Positions 49,717 through 54,910 of a DNA stretch of 54,910 bases are shown here, piece after piece. Below the pieces are notes generated by a model. The model was not told where the DNA came from, made no database searches, and saw only the letters and a list, made by a program, of their open reading frames with translations. The stretch is from contig NZ_JAEFAJ010000019.1 in the NCBI RefSeq assembly GCF_016287535.1, positions 1 through 54,910 of the forward strand. Reading direction: 5' to 3'. This stretch comes from Ruminococcus sp. (GTDB lineage: Bacteria > Bacillota > Clostridia > Oscillospirales > Ruminococcaceae). Each line of letters begins with the position of its first letter. Positions within the stretch are counted from its first letter, which is position 1. The position numbers and the translations under genes were made by a program.

Positions 49717-49745
49717 ATTATATCATAAAATATTGAAATAGTCTT
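49717..49745 (-). promoter_or_regulatory. Candidate promoter of the two-component operon
   Basis: Leftward extended -10 TGATATAAT (-10 at 49717-49722) with a weak -35 AAGACT (49740-49745), about 95 bp upstream of the regulator's ATG. Confidence 0.5.
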
Positions 49746-49839
49746 AAAAAACACAAATTGTTCAAAATGTTGATTAGGAAAAAAATTCGTTGCATTTTTG
49801 TGCATATCAACAGTTTTATCAGGTATTTACTCACAATTG

Positions 49840-49868
49840 TTGACTAAGAATTAGATTTGTGCTAAAAT
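49840..49868 (+). promoter_or_regulatory. Candidate promoters of the 233-aa gene
   Basis: TTGACT (49840-49845), 17 bp, TAAAAT (49863-49868). A second extended -10, TGTTATAAT (49886-49894), and a third TATAAT (49936-49941) lie further down, so tandem promoters are possible. Confidence 0.5.
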
Positions 49869-49985
49869 TGATATACAGAGTAGGATGTTATAATTTACTG
49901 TTTTGACTCATTGTATAAAAACTGTACCAGTATTATATAATTGTTATACAGTTATGATATTAATAACAGATAGGAGGGGCGAGAT

Positions 49986-50687
49986 ATGTTATCACCAATT
50001 GAGCGGAAAAAAGTGGGATTTCCCCTGCTCACATCAAGCGCGGCAGAACTCAAGAAGTATGTTGATGTATACGGTCTTTTCGTTGAAAGCGGATATACAA
50101 CAGAGCTGTGCGACGCATATGCCGACGCATTCATCGACAACGTCAAAAAGCCTTCTCCATTCGATATGATACAGCTCGCGTCACTTTACGACAGGATCAT
50201 GGATCATAAATCAGCCTATTTCTACCTTGACAAGCTTTCAGACAAGAAACTCGGCGGCGAGGAAAGATTCGACTACTGCACCGGTATGCTGAGAACCATA
50301 AGCAAGATCGGCAACTGGCGCGACGCCGTGGATTTCCGCACCTCAAACATAAGCTTTCTCCAGAAGCTGTCATCAAAGGTCTCTCAGAACAGGCAGGCGG
50401 AGCTGTATATGGCGCTCGCTCTGGCGGACTGCGCTTCAAAGAATTACTCTCAGGGTCTGAAATTGCTGAAATTCGGATACAAACCTCAGGGCAAGAACGA
50501 TTTCACCCTGCTTGAGATATTCGTTACCGCTGTATATATATTCGCACGCAGCGGCGACAGCGAAGGGCTCGAAGGCGCTCTCGGCAACGCTGAAGGCTGC
50601 CTGAAGCTTTTCAAAAAGTTCGATTTCTCATGGGAAGAAGCCTATTACAGAGACCGCATCGACAATGCGGCAAAGGGTATTATCTGA
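49986..50687 (+). CDS. Helical-repeat (TPR-like) protein of unknown function
   Basis: Soluble protein of 233 aa made mostly of amphipathic helices, with TPR-like pairs such as AYFYLDKLSDKKLGG, and AELYMALALADCASKNYSQGLKLL. No signal peptide or membrane segment. AGGAGGGG lies 6 nt before the ATG. It is divergent from the two-component operon and may be a target or partner, but nothing proves it. Ends with a strong terminator. Confidence 0.78.
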   Translation: MLSPIERKKVGFPLLTSSAAELKKYVDVYGLFVESGYTTELCDAYADAFIDNVKKPSPFDMIQLASLYDRIMDHKSAYFYLDKLSDKKLGGEERFDYCTGMLRTISKIGNWRDAVDFRTSNISFLQKLSSKVSQNRQAELYMALALADCASKNYSQGLKLLKFGYKPQGKNDFTLLEIFVTAVYIFARSGDSEGLEGALGNAEGCLKLFKKFDFSWEEAYYRDRIDNAAKGII

Positions 50688-50693
50688 CACACT

Positions 50694-50723
50694 GCTCCGG
50701 AGACAACTCCGGAGCTTTTTATT
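50694..50723 (+). terminator. Terminator of the 233-aa gene
   Basis: GCTCCGGAG / CTCCGGAGC hairpin with a 4-nt loop and TTTTTATT, 7 bp after the stop codon. Confidence 0.93.
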
Positions 50724-51552
50724 CGGAATGTTATTGTTAAAATAAAAAAATATATTAAAATTATGCATTTTTTGCTATTAAAACAACTTTTGGTCATTTG
50801 TTGCTATTTTTAATAATTGTTAAATGAATGACAGTCAGTTTTGCCTTTGTGCAGTTTCACAATGATATCACTTTTGTGCTAAAAAATCAGGTGCATTTCG
50901 ATTTGGCGAAATTATAGGAAATACTCAATTGCTTTTTTGTTCTGATAAAAGATTAAACACGTTCTCCCTAAGTTTATGTACGTAATATGAACAAATAAAA
51001 TAAATACAATTGTTAATAAAATATTAATGTAAATATTTGCATTAATTTTAGCAATTTAGTGCTAATTTCGAGCAATATAATCAATTGAACTTCCTCCCCA
51101 CATAGTCTATAATACAATTGTTGGCAGAGGAATTTACCGAAATATCGGCTCTTCTACCACCACATAATAATGTTAAGATATATTATGTGTCCTGTAACAA
51201 AATCGGCAATTATATCCTGTGTTGCATGATCTGGTTTTAAACTCCGCCGGATCCCCAATCCAACCATCCAGTTTTAGTATACTTCCGACTATTCACAACT
51301 GTTATTAAACATTAATGCCTATAATATGTTTAATCGCCTAAAGCAGTTTAATGACGCTTGATACTTCTGATCAGTCGTGACAGCATTGCAAACGGATATA
51401 TGGCACTGCGGAAAATGTGCCCGCCGTAATTGACATCTGTGTATAGAGGGTGCATGGATGTTGATCGATAGCGACCTTGATTGGCTTTTGAGAGGGTGTC
51501 AATGAAGGTCGTTATTCTTTTGTTTACCTGCTTATTTCGTTCTATACCATAT
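50721..51552. other. Long gene-free region with an orphan promoter
   Basis: About 830 bp between two convergent genes, AT-rich to about 51060. No open frame with a ribosome-binding site was found. The right part contains a near-consensus rightward promoter (51085-51113), a short CCGAAATATCGG palindrome and a CACATAATA / TATTATGTG hairpin, but no signature of RNase P RNA, tmRNA or SRP RNA. A transcript could end at the bidirectional terminator of glmU. Confidence 0.6.
51085..51113 (+). promoter_or_regulatory. Orphan promoter without a gene
   Basis: TTGAAC (51085-51090), 17-bp spacer, TATAAT (51108-51113), pointing right into a non-coding stretch. The predicted start is near 51120. Confidence 0.7.
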
Positions 51553-51579
51553 AAAAAAGGCTGCCTTGAGGGCAGCCTC
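51553..51579. terminator. Terminator of glmU (possibly bidirectional)
   Basis: GGCTGCC / GGCAGCC hairpin with 5-nt loop. On the minus strand it is followed by TTTTTT; on the plus strand by TCTTTTCTTT, so it may also stop a rightward transcript. Confidence 0.9.
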
Positions 51580-51591
51580 TTTTCTTTATCA

Positions 51592-52971
51592 TCACTTGTT
51601 TTCAAGCTTTGTCCTGAGCTTTCTGAGAGTGTATCCCTCGTTCACCTTCATAACGCCTCTGTCTATAGCAAGGGCATAATCCGGCACATCTCTCGTAACG
51701 GTCGTTCCCGCGGCGGTATATACAGCCTTTCCGAGCTTTACGGGAGCTATAAGGTTGGTATTGCAGCCGATAAAGCAGTTGTCGCCGATAACGCAGCGGC
51801 TCTTCGCAACGCCGTCATAGTTGACCGTAACTGTTCCGCAGCCGATATTGACACGTTTTCCGATGTCGCTGTCTCCGACATAAGCAAGATGTGCTATGGC
51901 AGTCTTTTCGCCGATCACCGAGTTCTTGACCTCGACAAAATCACCTATCCTTGCTTCCGACTTTATAACGCTGCCGGGACGTATATGAACATATGGACCT
52001 ACATTTACTCCTGATTCTATCTCCGAATCGCAAGCCTGTACCGTATTGAGCGAAGCATTGTCTCCGATACGGCAGTTCTCAGCCATAACATTCGGACCTA
52101 TCTTGCAGTTTTTGCCGATAACGGTATTTCCGCGGAGTATGGTATTCGGAAGTATCTCGGTACCTACGCCTATCTCCACGCCGCGCTCGATGATAACTCC
52201 GTCGGTGCAGGTGAATTCAATGCCGTTCACAAGGTGCTTCTTTATTACAGCCATTCTTGCGTAAGTATTGAGTTCAAGGAGGTCATTTCTGTCGTTGGCG
52301 CCTCTGATTATGTCAGCGTTGTCCGACTTGAAGGCTCCTGCGTTCTTGCCCTCTGATATAGCAATGTAAACAGTATCCGTAAGGTAGTACTCATTCTGTG
52401 CGTTGTTGTTGTCAAGCTTGCCGAGAAGCTCCACAAGGTCAGCGGTCCTGAACCAGTAAGCGCCTGAATTAACTTCCTTTACAGCCTTCTGCTCCTCTGT
52501 GGCGTCCTTCTGCTCAACTATGCCGCTGATACCGTTTGCACTGCGGATTATCCTTCCGTATCCGAAAGGATTGTCCAGCTCCGCGGTTATGACAGTGACC
52601 GCATTCCCCTGCTGCTCATGTACGGCAAGGGATTTTTTTATTGTCTCCTCGTCGATAAAAGGAGCGTCACCGCAAAGTACAAGTGTATTGCCGCTCTTAT
52701 CGTTTTCGAGGAAGGGTATGGCCTGCTGTACAGCGTGACCTGTTCCCAATCTCTCAGCCTGAAGAACGGTGGTGTACTTTCCGTCAAGATACTCGTCTAT
52801 CATTTCGCCCCTGAAGCCCTTTACCACACATATATCGGCAACTCCTGCCGCCTCACAGGCAGTTGTCACCCAGTGGAGCATAGGCTCCCCGAGAACTTTG
52901 AAAAGCGGCTTGGGCATATCAGCCTTCATGCGCTTGCCCTGTCCGCCCGCTAAGATTACAGCTTTATTCAT
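51592..52971 (-). CDS. glmU: Bifunctional GlmU
   Basis: Protein of 459 aa. The N-terminal uridyltransferase has LAGGQGKRMKADMPKPL (residues 7-23) and VLCGDAPFI; the C-terminal left-handed beta-helix has hexapeptide repeats (GVEIGVGTEILPNTILRGNT, split) and catalytic His in IAHLAYVGDSDIG. It makes UDP-N-acetylglucosamine for wall synthesis from glucosamine 1-phosphate. It follows a lipoprotein gene by 21 bp, and GGAGAGG precedes the ATG. Confidence 0.97.
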   Translation of the reverse strand: MNKAVILAGGQGKRMKADMPKPLFKVLGEPMLHWVTTACEAAGVADICVVKGFRGEMIDEYLDGKYTTVLQAERLGTGHAVQQAIPFLENDKSGNTLVLCGDAPFIDEETIKKSLAVHEQQGNAVTVITAELDNPFGYGRIIRSANGISGIVEQKDATEEQKAVKEVNSGAYWFRTADLVELLGKLDNNNAQNEYYLTDTVYIAISEGKNAGAFKSDNADIIRGANDRNDLLELNTYARMAVIKKHLVNGIEFTCTDGVIIERGVEIGVGTEILPNTILRGNTVIGKNCKIGPNVMAENCRIGDNASLNTVQACDSEIESGVNVGPYVHIRPGSVIKSEARIGDFVEVKNSVIGEKTAIAHLAYVGDSDIGKRVNIGCGTVTVNYDGVAKSRCVIGDNCFIGCNTNLIAPVKLGKAVYTAAGTTVTRDVPDYALAIDRGVMKVNEGYTLRKLRTKLENK

Positions 52972-52992
52972 ATTTACCTCTCCTAAAAAATA

Positions 52993-53655
52993 TTATTGCT
53001 CCTGTGACGCAGGCTGGGTCTGTTCCTCAGTCTGTACCATGCCCAGGAGGTACTCCTCTGACGCCGGTATCAGCTTCCAGCCCTCTCCCTCGATGAGCAC
53101 GACGGACACAGGGTCGGAAAAATTATCGGTCTGTCCGTTTATTTCCGTTTCAATGCTGATATTAAGGGTATATCCGTCCGTTATCTGATAATTTTGATTT
53201 TTCAGCTTCAGTCCCTCTGCAAACGAATCAAAATACTTCTTTGCAGCCTTTATTGCAGCGCTGCTCAGCTTATAGCAGCTGTCCGTGGTCATATTGTTGA
53301 GCTTACCGCCTACGCCCGAACTCATCGCAACGGCGAATTCCTGTTTCATGCCTGATTCTTCCATAGCCTCGACAGCATCGACAGGGTACATACTCTCAAG
53401 CATAGTGTCCACATCGCCGCTCACGCTGCTCTCGGCAAAAGACCTCAGAGCCTTTTCCGCGTCGGCAGGCAGCGAAGCAGCAGGAACGCCCTGTGCGGGA
53501 CCTATCATCGACGGATCATACGAACCTGTCTGTACAGTAGTCTGCTCAGCAACGGAAGCCGTATCTGTCTGTTCAGTACCGCCTGTATTTTTGCTGCATG
53601 AGACAGCGCACAAAGCTATCGTACAGACAAAAAGCAGTGTCTTTATCCTTTTCAT
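52993..53655 (-). CDS. Lipoprotein of unknown function upstream of glmU
   Basis: Protein of 220 aa with signal peptide and lipobox (LCAVSC, Cys near residue 20). After a Thr/Ser/Gln linker comes an alpha/beta domain (LPADAEKALRSFAESSVSGD to GWKLIPASEEYL) with the pattern of DUF4878-like or NTF2-like secreted domains. C-terminal Gln/Glu-rich end. Probably transcribed with glmU. No enzyme motif; function unknown. Confidence 0.75.
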   Translation of the reverse strand: MKRIKTLLFVCTIALCAVSCSKNTGGTEQTDTASVAEQTTVQTGSYDPSMIGPAQGVPAASLPADAEKALRSFAESSVSGDVDTMLESMYPVDAVEAMEESGMKQEFAVAMSSGVGGKLNNMTTDSCYKLSSAAIKAAKKYFDSFAEGLKLKNQNYQITDGYTLNISIETEINGQTDNFSDPVSVVLIEGEGWKLIPASEEYLLGMVQTEEQTQPASQEQ

Positions 53656-53826
53656 AAGAACAAATATCTCCTTTCAAAAACTCCTATACACATATTTTTG
53701 CACACTTTGACCGCAAATGCAAGCCTTTTTTGTCAAATCCGCTCCGCTTTGTTGATTTTTGTACAAATAAAGTAATTTAAACGGCTTAAATTTGTCATCA
53801 CATATATGGTATTTTTTTCTTGAATG

Positions 53827-53835
53827 TGTTATAAT
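53827..53835 (+). promoter_or_regulatory. Extended -10 promoter of ppdK
   Basis: TGTTATAAT (TG at 53827-53828, TATAAT at 53830-53835), without a good -35 box, about 65 bp before the ATG. An upstream activator might be needed. Confidence 0.6.
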
Positions 53836-53901
53836 AGGTATAACTCGGATAATGCCCCAATGGAAATTGTCCGGTAATGTAAAAAATGGAGGTATACACC
53901 A

Positions 53902-54910
53902 ATGGCAAATAAGTATTGTTACCTTTTCTCAGAGGGTAATGCCAACATGAGAGAGCTTCTCGGCGGTAAGGGCGCAAACCTTGCTGAGATGACAAACATC
54001 GGTCTCCCTGTTCCTCAGGGCTTCACAATCACAACAGAGGCTTGTACTCAGTATTATGAGGACGGCGGCATCTCTGACGAGATCATGGCAGAGATCAACG
54101 AGTATATCGTTAAAATGGAAGGAATCACAGGCAAGAAGTTCGGCGACAAGGAGAATCCTCTCCTCGTTTCTGTTCGTTCAGGCGCAAGAGCTTCAATGCC
54201 CGGTATGATGGATACAATCCTTAACCTCGGTCTTAACGAGACAGTTGTTAACACAATCGCAGAAAAGTCAAATAACCCCAGATGGGCTTGGGACTGCTAC
54301 AGAAGATTCATCCAGATGTATTCTGACGTAGTTATGGAAGTTGGTAAGAAGTACTTCGAGGAACTCATCGACCAGATGAAGGCTAAGAAGGGCGTAACCC
54401 AGGACGTTGAGCTCGACGCTAACGACCTCAAGGAGCTCGCAGGCCAGTTCAAGGCTGAGTACAAGGCTAAGATCGGCACAGACTTCCCTGACGATCCCAA
54501 GGAGCAGCTCATCGGCGCTATCAAGGCTGTATTCCGTTCATGGGACAACCCCAGAGCTAACGTATACAGACGTGATAACGATATTCCTTTCTCATGGGGT
54601 ACTGCTGTTAACGTACAGTCAATGGCATTCGGTAATATGGGTGATGACTGCGGTACAGGTGTTGCCTTCACACGTGACCCTGCTACGGGTGAGAAGAAGC
54701 TCATGGGTGAGTTCCTCACAAACGCACAGGGCGAAGACGTTGTTGCCGGCGTTCGTACACCTATGCCTATCCAGCAGATGGCAGAGACATTCCCTGAGGC
54801 TTTCGCTCAGTTCAAGGAAGTTTGCCAGACTCTCGAAAATCACTATCACGATATGCAGGATATGGAGTTCACTGTTGAGAACAAGAAGCTCTATATGCTC
54901 CAGACAAGAA
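53902..54910 (+). CDS. ppdK: Pyruvate, phosphate dikinase (5' part)
   Basis: The first 336 codons of a protein that continues past the window edge. [39 protein letters not shown] and [20 protein letters not shown] are the ATP-grasp motifs of PPDK. GGAGG lies 8 nt before the ATG at 53902. The enzyme interconverts pyruvate, ATP and phosphate with PEP, AMP and PPi; in Ruminococcus it would serve glycolysis. Codon choice is strongly biased (for example AAG for Lys), as in highly expressed genes. Confidence 0.97.
   Translation, partial: MANKYCYLFSEGNANMRELLGGKGANLAEMTNIGLPVPQGFTITTEACTQYYEDGGISDEIMAEINEYIVKMEGITGKKFGDKENPLLVSVRSGARASMPGMMDTILNLGLNETVVNTIAEKSNNPRWAWDCYRRFIQMYSDVVMEVGKKYFEELIDQMKAKKGVTQDVELDANDLKELAGQFKAEYKAKIGTDFPDDPKEQLIGAIKAVFRSWDNPRANVYRRDNDIPFSWGTAVNVQSMAFGNMGDDCGTGVAFTRDPATGEKKLMGEFLTNAQGEDVVAGVRTPMPIQQMAETFPEAFAQFKEVCQTLENHYHDMQDMEFTVENKKLYMLQTR

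Noticed and set aside
51100..51580. RNase P RNA, tmRNA or SRP RNA in the gene-free region
   Set aside because: None of the conserved motifs (GAGGAAAGTCC, tRNA-like 3' end with CCA, SRP Alu/S-domain loops) could be found on either strand.
51348..51605. Minus-strand 85-codon frame downstream of glmU
   Set aside because: It starts inside the glmU end and crosses its terminator, with no ribosome-binding site and no recognisable protein.
1..54910. Prophage or integrative element
   Set aside because: The three HTH genes resemble phage repressors, but no integrase, structural or replication gene was found in the window.

Overview
The window reads as chromosomal DNA of a Ruminococcus-like cellulolytic Firmicute (Oscillospiraceae). 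The pointers are a cytoplasmic GH94 cellobiose phosphorylase, a secreted protein with a type I dockerin behind a Thr-rich linker, Firmicute-specific gene orders (rimP-nusA-ylxR-ylxQ-infB-rbfA-nrnA-truB-ribF, pth-mfd, asp23-fakA), Gram-positive ribosome-binding sites and many near-consensus TTGACA-N17-TATAAT promoters. The genus is inferred; no rRNA gene is present to confirm it.

Layout. 1-4.1 kb: a leftward tRNA-Val, then a leftward GntR/ABC/permease/permease/CPBP-protease operon. 4.2-8.1 kb: rightward rsmD-coaD-coiled-coil gene, then asp23-fakA. 8.1-13.6 kb: leftward gliding-type ABC operon (ATPase, permease, GldG-like, DUF4340, small orphan). 13.7-22.7 kb: leftward translation/transcription operon from rimP to ribF, driven by one strong promoter and carrying a leader hairpin. 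22.8-25.2 kb: a secreted protein and a LytTR regulator/membrane protein pair. 25.4-27.9 kb: cellobiose phosphorylase. 27.9-31.9 kb: accessory region with two HTH-regulated small membrane-protein loci, a carbohydrate-binding-like lipoprotein and GC-rich palindromic repeats. 31.9-36.9 kb: mfd, pth and a PHP phosphatase. 37-41.5 kb: a zinc-ribbon membrane protein, a hairpin-rich repeat block, a cohesin-like/dockerin protein, and a lipoprotein divergent from an HTH regulator. 41.6-45.9 kb: metG, ispD and a nonsense-interrupted glycosidase-like gene. 46-49.7 kb: a small orphan gene and a two-component system whose sensor has a Trp/Gly/Asn-rich tandem repeat outside the membrane. 50-51.6 kb: a helical-repeat-like protein and a gene-free stretch of about 870 bp with a near-consensus promoter. 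51.6-54.9 kb: glmU, a lipoprotein and the 5' part of ppdK, cut by the window end.

How the parts relate. Core housekeeping blocks alternate with small accessory units. Three accessory units share one design: a small Cro/CI-type HTH gene, membrane or lipoprotein genes, and two or three palindromic operator copies placed inside a consensus promoter spacer. Carbon metabolism appears through phosphorolytic cellobiose use, a cellulosome-type adaptor candidate, a carbohydrate-binding-like lipoprotein, an interrupted TIM-barrel glycosidase and PPi-dependent pyruvate metabolism (ppdK). The most unusual items are the Trp-rich repeat sensor kinase, the in-frame UAA in the glycosidase, the cohesin-like/dockerin protein, the three self-similar HTH operator arrays and the orphan promoter near 51.1 kb.
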